Assembly (NCBI RefSeq): GCF_030463565.1
Contig: NC_134648.1
Span: 48,484,346-48,548,345 of the forward strand
Source of the DNA: Pelecanus crispus
Taxonomy: Eukaryota > Chordata > Aves > Pelecaniformes > Pelecanidae
Direction of reading: 5' to 3'
DNA length: 64,000 nt
In this document: positions 13,710 through 25,589 of the stretch, piece after piece
Layout of the letters: the number at the start of each line of letters is the position of its first letter
Position numbering within the stretch: the stretch's first letter is position 1
The notes under the pieces: model-generated
Told to the model about the DNA's origin: nothing
Database searches by the model: none
What the model saw: the letters and a program-made list of their open reading frames with translations, nothing else
Made by a program: the position numbers and the translations under genes

Positions 13710-14754
13710 GCACTGCACAAACATGAGGTGTGAAATGAAATTTAAGACAGGGAAGCAAGCCAAAGCCAGTGGGCCTGCAGTCAGAGCAGTTTGCTGTCCC
13801 ATGCAAGCCAGACAAAGCACCATTTACCTTTTAGTTGTTAGCAGCACAAGAAAAATGAGAGTTCATTTGTATCCAATAGCTTCCTCTGCTGGTGGGGAAA
13901 CCTAAAGTAACAGCCATCAGTAGATCTAAGACATTAGGAAGAAACTGATGCTTCTTTCAGATGTTTCACTTTTTTGTAATGTTGTTTGGAATTACCCAAC
14001 TCATGTATAACCCTTTCCCTAGTAGTATTCAATATCTGGGCAGAAAATTAAGAGAGAGCATTCCTTTCCGAGTTGAAAGTCCTTGCACAAGGTTGACTGG
14101 CAGCACTCCCTGAACTTATCATCCAGCAGGAGTTATGAATTCACAGAGATTTGGGACATATGTTTTCTACCAAACTGAAAAGACAGATTTAGGGCAAGAC
14201 TCCAAGCATTAGAGGGTAGCCTCCCTTACCAGGCACAAGGAAGCGGTTTTGTAAACAGAAAGAAGAGCACAAAGGCAGCTTATAACCAAGTCTATTCCCA
14301 CTCCTGGCAGTATCTATGTGATGGGCCTCTCTCATATGGAGCTTTCACTCAAGTCAGCTCTGTACCCCACAGACAGACACCCTTGGTATCTGGGCCTATA
14401 TGGAACATTTTCAGAGGGGAACAGGTGGGTGAGAGGACATTAAACTCTATGTTAGATCTTTTTGCCTGTTCCATAATTTTTTCTTCTACAAAATATCTGT
14501 AGATTATGATGTTACCTTTATTCCTTCATACCAAAATTCAAGGTGAGCACAATGGATGGAACTGACCTGCACTGCAGCACTCTCACCTGCACTTTGCTTC
14601 CTTAGCCTCTCTTACTTCATTTCTTTCAACAGCCACACCTCCAAATAGCTTCAGATAGCAAATAAGAACATGGCAGATCACTACAGGTATCTGCAGGAAT
14701 AGGTCTTCACATGTAGAATCCAAAAAGCTCTCCTGACAAATAGTTCATAGAGGG
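13710..14754. other. Unique sequence, no gene seen
   Basis: Ordinary sequence downstream of the first LTR. It shows no retroviral internal region, no supported exon and no recognisable repeat. Confidence 0.5.
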
Positions 14755-14925
14755 CACACAGTTCGCCGCTTCTACCAGATGCATATTTTCTAGAGATTTG
14801 TCCAGTCTAGTTTTAAATTTATGCCAAGCAGCAGAGATGGTATCACTTGTCTTGAGAAATTGTTTTTCTGTCTTTGGTCCAAGATTTTTCTTTAGTTCCA
14901 GTATCCCTCCCAAGACTTGCCAAAA
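14755..14925 (-). mobile_element. Ancient CR1-family LINE remnant (3' UTR, antisense)
   Basis: The + strand reads in the order known from antisense CR1-type 3' regions of amniotes: 'gtccagtctagttttaaat', a segment about 'agcag..gatggtatcactt', then 'ttgagaaattgtttttctgtc'. The copy is strongly diverged, so it is old. The element's sense strand is the minus strand and its borders are approximate. Confidence 0.5.
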
Positions 14926-16756
14926 AGGATCAAATGCTAGTGGGAGCCTAAAACATTCAGCTTGTTTGCAGATTGAATGCCCTTGGCTCTCTCTCCAAGC
15001 CCCTGATCAGTTCTTAGGCTTCTCACTTGGACATACTCAGCTTCTTGATCTAGAAGAGGAAGTGCTGTGTCTAAACAGAGACAAGAGGGAGAAATAGTAG
15101 CAGCCATTCAGGAAAGCAGTCATATAAGGCAGACTCTTGATCTGAAAGAGATCCAAGGAACACCCCTTTCCCCTGTTCACACAACAGTATTATCATTACA
15201 GTAACATATAATAGCACTTCTGCATACAGCCAGGTGTGCTCTGCTTAGATTCAGCAATCCTGGTCTTTTACATCACTTAAACTGTGAGGGGCAACACTGC
15301 ATGCCCATACTATTCTGCTGGAGAAATGCCCAAGAATACTCCTCTGCTTTGGCCATTTACTTAATTACACACTCCACCCCCAAAATGGCAGCCTCCACCC
15401 ATCACAATCCTTTCTGAGAAGCAACTAGAGGCTTTACTGACTGTGTGGTGCTATACAAAGATATGTGGATCATTAACACAAGCAAGCCTCCAGCTTCACC
15501 ATTAATCACTGGCTGGCTCAACACCTGCATTCTGCAGACAGCCTTCACTGAAGAAAGTTTGCAGCTGGCCCAGCTCTGGCTGAGCTTCCTCATACCCACC
15601 AACTATCTCCACTCTCCATTTGTCAATTGTAAGTGATAATTTCTATTCAATCTGATACATATTATAAGAATATAAACAAATGCCTCTGGCTGTATCATGG
15701 CTGCAATCACGTCCCTTTATAGCCATCATTTATTACAGGTGGACAGGTGGCCGTTCGGTGGAATGCCGAAGAGGCTATCACCTGGACAATCACCAGGAAA
15801 CACACTCACATTTACATTCTTCCCAAGCAGACAGGCAAAGAGGTGTGTGATTTCTGGAAAAAACTTCACTATGCTCCAAAATTTCTTCTTTTTCCAGCCA
15901 TGTAAGTCACAGGAGCAAGTCTGAATATTACCAGCCTAGCCTATAAATGAACACCAGATTTCAAATTTAAACTTATTTAGGATTTTTGAAAGTAAGGAGG
16001 GGGTCTGAGGAAGCTTTGCCCCCAGTTGCTTCATTTTATGTCTTACAGTTTTGATATAGTAGGATAAGTGTTTTTTCTAAATACTGACTGTTTTACTTCA
16101 CAAATGCATACAAAACACTGAGATGGCAGCAGCTTTGCTGGAGTTCAAATGGAGTTTGAAAGAAGGCTTATTATCTACTACTGCTAGGAACATGTAGTGT
16201 TTCATTTCAGAAAGACCTTGGAATTCATATATAGGAATCATTTCACTTCCCTTTAAAACAGTGTCACCTCTAAAACAGATATATGTCAGGTTACTTAACA
16301 ACTCAGGCAGCAACAGCCAGGACAGAAAGTGAACAGTATTGCAGTAACAGCACTTACAGAACACGGAATATAATTAACACATTCATCAAATTCTAGAACA
16401 TCAGCTTTTGCATCAACATGAAAGGACCTCAGCCTTAAACTGCCTCTGAAACACTGCAGTATCGCAAGCATAGTCAGAGATCAGTGCAGGATATTAGTTC
16501 AGAACAGACTTTCATAATCACAGGCTGAACAAGTCCCTACCAGCAATTCTGAGAGCAGGACCTGGGCTCCCCATGCAGGCCCTGGTACTCGTTAGAATAT
16601 AGGAAACTGGACTTCTGCACAGAGTGCTGCAAGGACAGAACAAGGAAGACTGGAGCAGAAGAGTTGCTGTAGGATCTTGTCATAGGTTTTAATATTACTA
16701 ACTATCCATCATTCTCAAGATTAAAGCTTACATTTATTGTCATGGCAAAATGTGCA
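14926..16756. other. Unique sequence with an E-box cluster
   Basis: No supported gene. The stretch 15730-15790 contains three copies of one E-box core, two as CAGGTG (15736-15741 and 15744-15749) and one as CACCTG (15779-15784). The rest is unremarkable. Confidence 0.45.
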
Positions 16757-17110
16757 TTATCAAGTTCATAAGGACAGACCAAAGGTCCATCCCCCTGAAT
16801 ATCCTGTCTTACCAACAGCTAGCACCAGATGCTTGGGAAAGAGTCCACTTTCTCCAGGTATACTCTTCTAGCACCCATTCCTTTAAGGAGTTCATAAGGC
16901 CAAAGACTGTATTCAAACCATTCCATTTATTAGCCATCAACAGACTTGAATGCCTAATCTCATTTATGTTCTTGGTCACCCACAACATCTAGTGAGAATA
17001 AATTCTGCTGCTAAATTCAACTTGATACTTGAGAGTATTTCCTTCTTCTGGTCTTCAGGTAGAACCCAATGAAACCTAGAGGCTTATTTGTTACTTTGTA
17101 CAACTTTGTA
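16757..17110 (-). mobile_element. Ancient CR1-family LINE remnant (antisense)
   Basis: It opens with 'ggacagaccaaaggtccatc' and 'aatatcctgtct', the hallmark of an old amniote CR1-type LINE end seen antisense. Further phrases follow in the expected order: 'accagatgcttgggaaa', 'attagccatcaacagactt', 'cacaacatctagtgag' and a stretch near 17000-17045 corresponding to 'ctgctgctaaattcaa'. It is heavily mutated. A second copy of the same end lies at 62393. The precise subfamily is not determined. Confidence 0.6.
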
Positions 17111-18394
17111 GGTCTCAATCACAGTTGACCACCCATTTCCCATGATGCACACATTTCTCTCCAGTGCTGTCCTCCCAATAGGTACAGATGAGAGTTCTTT
17201 TATTACTGCCCAGCATAGCAAAATTATTATTCAGTGATTCCCCAGTCTATCAGCAATGTAGTCACATTTTAGGGCACAAAGGCAGGCACCAGACTTGAGA
17301 TGTCAATGCCCAGTGACTATCTGCAGACCTGGGCAAATCCCTTTGCCTCTTTCTTTTCTTTACTTCCCTACCTTCAAGCTAGGTATAACACTTTCTTCTT
17401 TAGGAACATGATCCAAAGTTACACTATAAATGCCTGCAAAGTATTTTATGAACATGAATAAAGGTAAACATAAATATATTAAACATAACTCCCCAGATTT
17501 CCACAGTGTCCTACCAAAGGTCATTCTGACAAGAGATGGGTACAGCTGAAAGACATTAGCTTGGAAAGAGAGAAAAAATACAGCAAACACCTTTACCACT
17601 TCAGCATATGACCTGAAGATGGAATCAAGTCAGCTTAGAGCAGAGCTTCACACAAGCAGATGGCATGTGACTTTCAGCATCATAGGCACCTATGAAGGCA
17701 CTGTAATAATATTCCTGCATGTAACAACATAGTTGTTCTCAACATCTTGGGATGATCCTGTGAAACAAGCTTCCGGCATAAGCATAAAGCATGAGTAGGT
17801 GCCATCTGTGATCATGTCACTCAGCTGGGAAGCATTTCTGCCAGCATGCTCAGCAGAACCTATTGCTTAAAAGGGATCTTTTAAAAAGCAGGAGAGGCAG
17901 AAAGCACAGTCTGCCCCCAACCTCCTGAGCCACAGAACAAGCTCTAGGCTTGGTGCACATATAGCACTGCTGAAGCTGCTCCTCCACAGAGGTATGCTAT
18001 TGGTGTCTGCTCAGTTTCATCCACCAGCCAACCTGGGATATGCTAAGGAAAACTTCAGCACATTAATAATAATAAGTCAGTCAGTATCACCCTGGGGAAA
18101 AAACTCACTGGGTGCTACACCCTCCTCACGGCCAGTAGAGGTATTTGCTTTCACTTAAAACCTGTGCAGGCCACTGGGATCACAAGCTTTTCTGGTAATT
18201 CTGTCCTCAGGTCACCTCACATTTAGTCCTACCACTACTAGTTTTCTGTCACACACAACACTCCAAAACAAAGCAAGCTAAGCAGAGTCAGGTACCATCT
18301 CTCCTAAATGCTCCTCTGGCAGCACCTCTCTCCCTTCAGAGCTGTGACATGCAGCAGTGCCTCCTCATGTTCTCTTTAGCACCCATTTAATGAG
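17111..18394. other. Unique sequence, no gene seen
   Basis: No exon with credible splice signals and no recognisable repeat between two ancient CR1-family remnants. Confidence 0.5.
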
Positions 18395-18615
18395 CCTGCT
18401 GTCCACAAATTTGCTTAGTCCCCTTTGAACATGCTAGTGCTCTCAGGCCCCACTGCCTCTAGCAGCCAGGCACAGAAGCTCTTTCCTTTACTTGCTTTAG
18501 ACCAACCTCCTGTTAGCTCTGCAAAGCACTGCCTTGTTCTCATATAGTAGAATTCAGCAAGTAACAGTTCTCTATTTTCCTTATCTATTATCTTCTTCCA
18601 TAAAGGCAACTTTTG
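18395..18615 (-). mobile_element. Ancient CR1-family LINE remnant (antisense)
   Basis: The order of phrases parallels the middle of the same antisense CR1-type 3' region: 'tttgcttagtcccctttgaac', 'gcacagaagctctttccttta', 'ccaacctcctgttagctctgc' and 'ttctcatatagtagaattcagc'. No terminal motif is kept, so this is an internal fragment. Its age and borders are approximate. Confidence 0.55.
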
Positions 18616-20350
18616 AAAGCACTTCCACAGAGCTTTTTCCAGAGCTTACCAAAAATTTGCCACCTTTGCTGTAAGAGATCCCTTCCCCCAAATAGCACTT
18701 TTTACCACAGGGGCCCTAAATAGAATCAGGTACAGCCAGGAGGGAGAAACGAGCCACCTCCATTTCCCCTCACTCGGCCAGTCTATCAGCTGTACTCATC
18801 AGCCCTTGCCTTGCAAGAGGGTGCTGAATTCCTTTCTGCAGAGGAAGAAGCTGGGACAGTGAAGTTAAGTGACCTGACTGCACTAAAAGGGGTAACTAAA
18901 GACACAGGTCCTGGGCTTTCAGCTTAATGCTTAGCCCAATAGATAAGGCCGTCCCCTGTGCACGTGGCTGTGTTCATGACCAAAGGACACACTAGCTCCT
19001 TCCCAGAGAAATCAGCTTAGAAAGATGCAATGACTGGGACTGAGGAGGTAGACAGTTGCAGGCAGAGATAAAGGCCCTGCTGGAGCTACTTTTATGGTGG
19101 TAGCTTGCTGAGGCTGTTGCACTGCAAGGAACTGGAATCCAAAGGCAAGTTTGCAGCAAACTTGGGAGAAATTACAGTGGTTTTGGCCCCAGCAGTCAGT
19201 TAACAGATGTGTGGATACTGCACTAATAATTTCACTATTAAATTAAAGGGTAGGACTCTTCTTTTCCTGCAGAGGCCTTCCAAATAAGGAGGTTCCAGCT
19301 TTTAAGGCAGCCAGCCAGCAGTGGCACTGTAGGTGAGAGTTGCATGTGGAGCCCAGAGGTAAGTGAATCGCTAAGCCTATACTGCCTGTTGTGTATAGTG
19401 CATAGGAGTGTCTGTGAGCAGGGACACACCAAATCTAGACTGCTTTAAAAGTGCTGGGGAAGCCTAAGACAACAAAGGCATGTGCAACATGATTGCTGCT
19501 CCATTGGCTTTTTAATAAAGCACTGGTCCAGACTGCCGTAGTCCCAGTTTGAATTTGGATTTTCAGGCAGGAAACAGGGCCAGGATCAGACTCCTCTTTT
19601 GGGGACAGTGACAACAGGGAATACCCAACTGTAATTAACCTAACTACTGAAAGGAACCTAACTGTAATTAACCCAAACCTAACACTGGATAGAAATTAGT
19701 CCTGGTAATTGATAAACAGTGAGTGGAGTTACCGGGCAGTGATGTGTGGACTCCACTGATGTCTCTGTGTCTCTCCAGGATCCCCAGCACAAGCAGCAAT
19801 GGAGCATTTTCTCACTTCCTCCCTCGCTCCCACAAGACAGTTTTCAAAGCAGCTGGACGGCATGCATGGCTATATGCTGTCTGCCTGCATGGCCCTCCCC
19901 AGCCCACAGAAAGAAGAAGAAAGGGATCCAGAAAAGGCAGGACTGTATGCCAGAAGAGAAAGCCCCTACCAAAACCATCCAGCCCAAATGCTCACAGATC
20001 AGGCAGGGTCACCAAAGCACCTTGGAGAGGTCACTGGTTTGGTTGACTGGTTCATTGTCAAATTCCCTCTTCACCCATCCAAGCTGCCTTTCCTGTGCAC
20101 TGCCTGTGAAACGTGTATTTTTAACACACTGTTTCTCTAGCTCTGGCTGAGAACTGCTTTGCCAAAAGACAGCAAACGATAGAAGCCATCCATTACAGCC
20201 AAGAACCCCATTTTGTACAGCTGTTTGATTTCCTTTCCAAAGGTTTTGTATCTGCTCTTTTCCAAATTTATTGTTTCCTCATTCTGATATTTCAAAACAA
20301 AGTAAGTATTCACGTACTATGACAATTATTATTTTACATACTGACAACTG
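18616..20350. other. Unique sequence with a small local duplication
   Basis: No supported gene. The 14-mer AACTGTAATTAACC occurs exactly twice (19627-19640 and 19660-19673), 33 bp apart. Overlapping open frames at 19723-20150 in all three forward frames are chance-sized and lack codon bias. Confidence 0.5.
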
Positions 20351-20958
20351 TGTCCTGGTTTTGGCTGGGATAGAGTTAATTTTCTTCCTAGTAGCAGGCA
20401 TAGTGCTGTGTTTTGGATTTAGTATGAGAATAATGTTGATAACACACTGATGTTTTAGTTGTTGCTAGGTAGTGCTTACACTGTCAAGGACTTTTTCAGC
20501 TTCCAATGCTCTGCCAGGTGTACAAGAAGCTGGGAGGGGGCACAGCCAGGACAGCTGATCCAAACCAGCCAAAGGGCTATTCCATACCATGTGACGTCGT
20601 GCTCAGTATATAAACTGGAGGGAGTTGGCTGGGGGGCAGCGATCACTGCTTGGGGACTGGCTGGGCACTGGTTGGTGGGTGGAGAGCAATTGCATCACTT
20701 GTTTTTCCTGGATTTTGTTGTTTTCTCTTTCACTACAGTTTATTATTATTGTTGTTGTTGTTGTTGTTATTGTTATTGCTACCATCATCATTATTATTAT
20801 TATTTTATCTCAATTATTAAACTGTTTTTATCTCAACCTATGAGTTTTCTTACTTTCGCCCTTCTGATTCTCTCCCCCATCCCACTGGGGGTGGGGGGTG
20901 GGAGGGTGAGCAAGCAGCTGTGTGGTTCTTGGATGCCAGCTGGGGTTAAACCACGACA
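20351..20958 (+). mobile_element. Solo LTR, avian ERVL-like family (copy 2)
   Basis: The element begins TGTCCTGGTTTTGGCTGGGA and ends GGGGTTAAACCACGACA. At 608 bp it is flanked by a perfect 5-bp target duplication, AACTG (20346-20350 and 20959-20963). It carries a CRE-like TGACGTC (20592-20598), TATAAA (20609-20614) and ATTAAA (20816-20821) in the same layout as copy 1. It differs from copy 1 by a TTA/TTG trinucleotide expansion before the polyadenylation signal and by a G-rich run after it. No viral genes flank it. The clean duplication and the fuller match to the common family form suggest it is younger than copy 1. Confidence 0.92.
20741..20806 (+). repeat. TTA/TTG/TCA trinucleotide repeat inside LTR copy 2
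   Basis: Runs of ATT, GTT and ATC triplets lie just before the LTR polyadenylation signal. Copy 1 lacks the array at the corresponding place, so it expanded within this insertion or its source. It is probably length-variable. Confidence 0.85.
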
Positions 20959-23900
20959 AACTGAAAGTTCTTGCAAGCCGTCCTCCAAATTATTTACCTT
21001 TGACATAATTACAATTTTGGGGAATGTTTCTGCTTCCTGTGGAAACTTCATGGTTTTCATTTAAAAAAAAAGACCTGCCACAAGGCTCCATAGTGGTGGT
21101 CTAAGTCCTCACCAAAGCTTCTCAGTGGGGCAGTCAAGGTGCATCAAAGGAGATATAATCCACCAAAAAAGCCCAGCCTAGTGAGAACAGAAAGAGAAGT
21201 ACATGAGCTGTAATTCCCAGGAAGAAGAATTTAACAGTTCAAATCTACATAGCCAGTTATTCTGGATTTCATTTTGCATGGAAAATTAAACCTTCCCCTC
21301 ACACTTCCATGCTCTTCTCCAAAGATTTTCCCTCAGATGAAACAGCCTGTTTTTCCAAACAACTCAGCCTGCTACCTAGCTCTGAAATTCTTCTGTTTCT
21401 GCAGTAATCTGTGACAGAGGTGACCAGAGCTAAACATGATACTCTGAGGCTATCATTCTACCATTTTTGTGTTATCTATAGTCTATAAATTTTTGATTCT
21501 GTTCTGAAACATTGGCTGGTGAAAAGTTAGGCTCTCTGCATTTCTAGTTGAAAAACTGATACTTAAAGATAAACATATTAAAGCGTGAACTAAAAAGATA
21601 TGCAGAATTCCAAGATTGTTGGTTTTGTTTGGGTTTTTTTTTTTTGTCTGAGGTGATGTTTACAGCACAGAAAATTTGGAGGTACAGTGCCCAGATCTGT
21701 AAAACTTAGGGTCTGTAAAACTGCAAAAACTGCAGAGCAAAACTGGGAAAGGGTTCAGTTCTCCCCATAACAAATAAGCCCCGCTTAGGATAGTCCTAGA
21801 ACTGAAGGTCAAAAAAGGCAAGCTCAAACAGCAACTCGGTACACAGTTTGACATCACATTGCAGGTTCATCCACGAGTCCACAAACTGTCTCTCATTTCC
21901 AGGCATTTTCCCCACTAGGGAAAATATGTTACATGAGAATAAACATATACACTGAGACCTTCATCTGATTTTCACATATCTAAATGCAATGTGTTTCACT
22001 TTGAACAGGCCACCTGGATTAAATAGAAGTTAATTAAAGCAATCCCTCATTTTTTGCTGTTTAAAACTTAAGACTTGGTAAAGGAGGGGTTAGACAGGAC
22101 TTTTTATTACTCTTAGATGGTGCTAAGAGGACCCATAAATACATCTCTTCTTCCTGTGATCCCATTCATCTTGCTGCCTTTCCTACTCCTCTTTGCCAAC
22201 AATCAGATCCCAGTAAACAACCTCAAGTGAAATTTGCAACTGTCAGATAAACATTAAAAATGCTTCTCTTGTCCTTTCCCATTGATAGTCCCATTAATAT
22301 TGTAATAGAACAAAAAGTTATGAAAATGAATGCATGCTGGTTTTGGAAGTGAATGATGCAGACAGCAGCTGTGAAATATATACACTTGAATACACAGAGA
22401 CAAAGAGATACAATGCACCCACAAAGAAGTGTGTATACACTTACATGTAATATTTTAAGATACAGGACTCAGTTCTAACCTCATGCTACTGTACACTGTG
22501 AAGCAACTACATTGACTTTTGTCTGGTGTAAATTCAACACAGATAAAATCAGAATTAAACTACTGTAGCTTTTTTTTGATAAAAATATCATATCTACACA
22601 ATTTTTCTGTCCTTTTTTTCTTTCATCTTCATTTTTAGTCAGAGGCTACTATTACACTCTGCTTTTGCCTATTTAGTACTTCCTTGCAGTATGCAAATCT
22701 CTGGTTGTACGTCTACTGTTATTTAAAAAAAATCTGTACCTCAAACTTAAGTGAAGGAGTACAAAAAAAAAAAAATCATAAAGTCAAGCTCTGCCATTCA
22801 AACTTGCTCTTTAGACACATATTAATTCAAACAGTATCCACTAAGACTCCAAAAAGGAGCAGTCCAGTCCTCCCAATCCTGCAATTAAAATGTTGTATCT
22901 GGTGTCCTCTGTCCATCTGAACACTCACTGAAATCATTGACAGTTTTGCAAAATGAAAGACTTCAGATTTGAGTCAGGTTCCAAAATAATCCCCAAACTG
23001 TCTTAAAACATCATGCAGTACTGTTGTCTTTTATATACAAATTTATATATACATTTTTATATATATATATATATGCATATACACGTATTGGATTTTCCTG
23101 TCAGGGTTTTACATTTTCTGAGCTTTTAACATTCTACTGTTTCAAGCTTTTCTGTAGAGATAAAAGCTTTGCATGCTTTTAATAAAATGAGAATTCTTCA
23201 AGGGAAAGTAGGATTTCAGAGGTTGGAGTTTTAGGAATACTCCCAGGTAGAGAGGCAGTTGTGATGGGTTGGTAACCATGCAGGGAGGCTCCACAGAGAC
23301 AAAGTCTGCCTGAGAGGATTTCCCTGCTTGAACAAGACCTTAGCTCTCTGAACAAAAACACGCTGCCGGTCGTATTGTTCTAATTCCCAAATTAGTGAAA
23401 TTTTGTTGGGTCATTTCATAATGTCAGGCTGCACTTAGATGTTTCCAGTCATCTATTTCTGAAGTCCCTTAATGTTACACATCTAGAATTCTCTCTCTTC
23501 TGAGCCTTGTACTTTTCAAATGCAAGTCCTACATGCTTATACTTCTATATGCAAGCCAAAAGATATTAGACTGGGAACACCAACTGGATCTTTCGAACTC
23601 ATGGTTCTCCACTGTTCAGGTCAACTGTCATTTTTCACAGAAACAATTCCCTAGTTGACTCATGCTTATATTAAGCAAAGATAAAACAAAACAACAACAA
23701 AAAAGGATGTTAATTTTATAGTGTTTTCTAACATCATGGAAACAGACTGTCAACATTCTCAAGTTGCCAACAGTCTTGAAATGTGGTATATTTTTACCTG
23801 TTATGAAACATCATTGCAAAAGCAAAATTGTTTTTTGATGTTCTCATCAAAGTCACAAAAAGGTCAGTCTGTCTTATCAGATTTCAACTGCTCTAGCGCC

Positions 23901-25029
23901 TTTTGAACTGAAATTTGTTTCATTCATCCACTCTGAAATACTGATTATGGAAAAATTCCACTTCAGACTTCTGCTATTTTAATCACAGATCACCAAAAAG
24001 TAATCAACTTCTGGAATTTATATTAAAATTTCTTCTGAGTGGCAGTCAAGTTAGGTATAAGGATTCCAGCTGGATGAAATTAAAAACTCACATGAGATTG
24101 TCTGTGTTGCAAACTTCAGCTTAAAGTTGCTGAGAGCAAGGGACTGTACTGCAGTCACAAAATCTGGATAGTCAAGGGGTACTGTGTGTCCTTCCACAGA
24201 CAACATATTCTACTGAGCTAACATAAATACAATGACTACAGTTGGTCACACTTAAAGAATATTTCCCCAAATACCTCACAGGAAATGTTCACCATGTTCT
24301 TGGTTCTTTTCTTTGTAATTTATTGTCAAATAATCTTTGGGCTGATAGGGCACTACACTTCAAACTAGAACATGATCTTACAAACCTTACTGGCTATGTA
24401 TCACAAGTTGCCTGTGCATACTACATTTCAACAGCAACACTTACTGGAGGAGTGTGTACAAAGACGTCAGGTTCCCCCACAATTAAGTATCTTTTTTGTA
24501 ACACACTGTTCACAGAACAACTTTCTTGTTCCAATTCTTTTTGATTTAGATCCATGACAATTTATACAAACTCTTTGCTCAAATTTGTTAATTTAGGGTT
24601 TGAATAACAGTTTTTTCTTCCTGTATGGTTACCTCCCTTTATTTTTGTAGACCATGTTACCATTGTCACAAAAATGTTACCATTGGAATGTTACTGTTGT
24701 CACAAAAATCTTGTCTGGTAAGGAGAAAGGTTAACTGCTTACTCTGGGGTCTCGCACAGTTACCCCACAATTCATTACCAGCCAGCTTCAGTTCCAAAAT
24801 GGCTTTCTGTTCAAATGTTCATTGAAGCAGGTCAGTTGAAGTGTCATGGAGCACAGGATGAAAGAGCTTTCCACTGACTTGCCCTCATGCTGTCATTTGC
24901 ACAAAGGCAATAGGGCTATAAAGAGTTCCCCTCCTCAAATAGGATTTCATGGCTATATAGCATTGGCATAAATAAGGAAAAGAAAGAGACAAATTAGGAG
25001 CAGTCTGCTGCTGGACATGCCCAGTTGTA
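20959..25029. other. Unique sequence, no gene seen
   Basis: AT-rich ordinary sequence with homopolymer runs (T near 21629-21646, A near 22758-22772). No exon has convincing splice signals and no interspersed repeat is recognised. Confidence 0.5.
23031..23086. repeat. AT microsatellite
   Basis: TATATACA and TATATATA tracts, with the longest pure (TA)n around 23061-23075. Simple repeat. Confidence 0.85.
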
Positions 25030-25030
25030 A

Positions 25031-25135
25031 TAACCATGAGACCCTGCCATGGAGGGATTTCATAATAACCATGAGACCCTGCCATGGAGGGATTTCATAA
25101 TAACCATGAGACCCTGCCATGAAGGGACTTCGATA
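25031..25135 (+). repeat. 35-bp minisatellite, three copies
   Basis: A 35-bp unit beginning TAACCATGAGACCCTGCCAT starts at 25031, 25066 and 25101. The first two copies are identical over all 35 bases and the third has a few changes near its end. Because 35 is not a multiple of three, the array moves through all three frames and makes repeated peptides in short minus-strand open frames that are not genes. Identity between neighbouring units points to recent duplication. Confidence 0.95.
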
Positions 25136-25589
25136 AGCAAAGGATTCACCATGCCTTTGTTGAGACAGAAATGCAGCCCACAGCACCAACACAAAGTTCA
25201 GTCTGAATCTGACATTGTTTGCAGTTTGTTTTTTCTTGAGCCTCAGGGAAACAAGCATGATAGAGCAGAGACAGAGCTTAGGTCAAAGAAGGAATCCTTC
25301 TTCCACTTACCAAAGCATCATCAGAGAGCAAGCATCAAGGAAAATAAGCACTATGATGATCCATGTATGAACTTCGTGCCCTCCAAGGTCAGCATTTCTT
25401 AAACCATCCAGGACATTACATTCTCTGCACAGTCTCCAGCCATTTAGCAATGGATGGCGAAGGAAGCTAAAGCTCTAATGGGATGAAGTGTCAAAGAGAG
25501 CTTTTTATTTAAAGAACTAGAGAAAAGAAAAGAAAATGGATATTTTAACTTTTATCTTGGAGTTAGTTAATATTCACACTTAACTGCTG
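25136..25589. other. Unique sequence, no gene seen
   Basis: Short stretch between the minisatellite and the next candidate regulatory block. No coding evidence and no recognisable repeat. Confidence 0.5.

Noticed and set aside
13123-20958. A full provirus bounded by the two LTRs
   Set aside because: The flanking duplications are separate for each LTR, and the interval contains unique DNA and old CR1 remnants, not viral genes.
20459-21064. 201-codon open frame
   Set aside because: It runs through the solo LTR and its triplet repeat. The Tyr/Cys/His-rich stretch is the translated microsatellite.
25031-25135. CRISPR-like array
   Set aside because: The 35-bp units are directly adjacent with no spacers and the genome is vertebrate, so this is a minisatellite.
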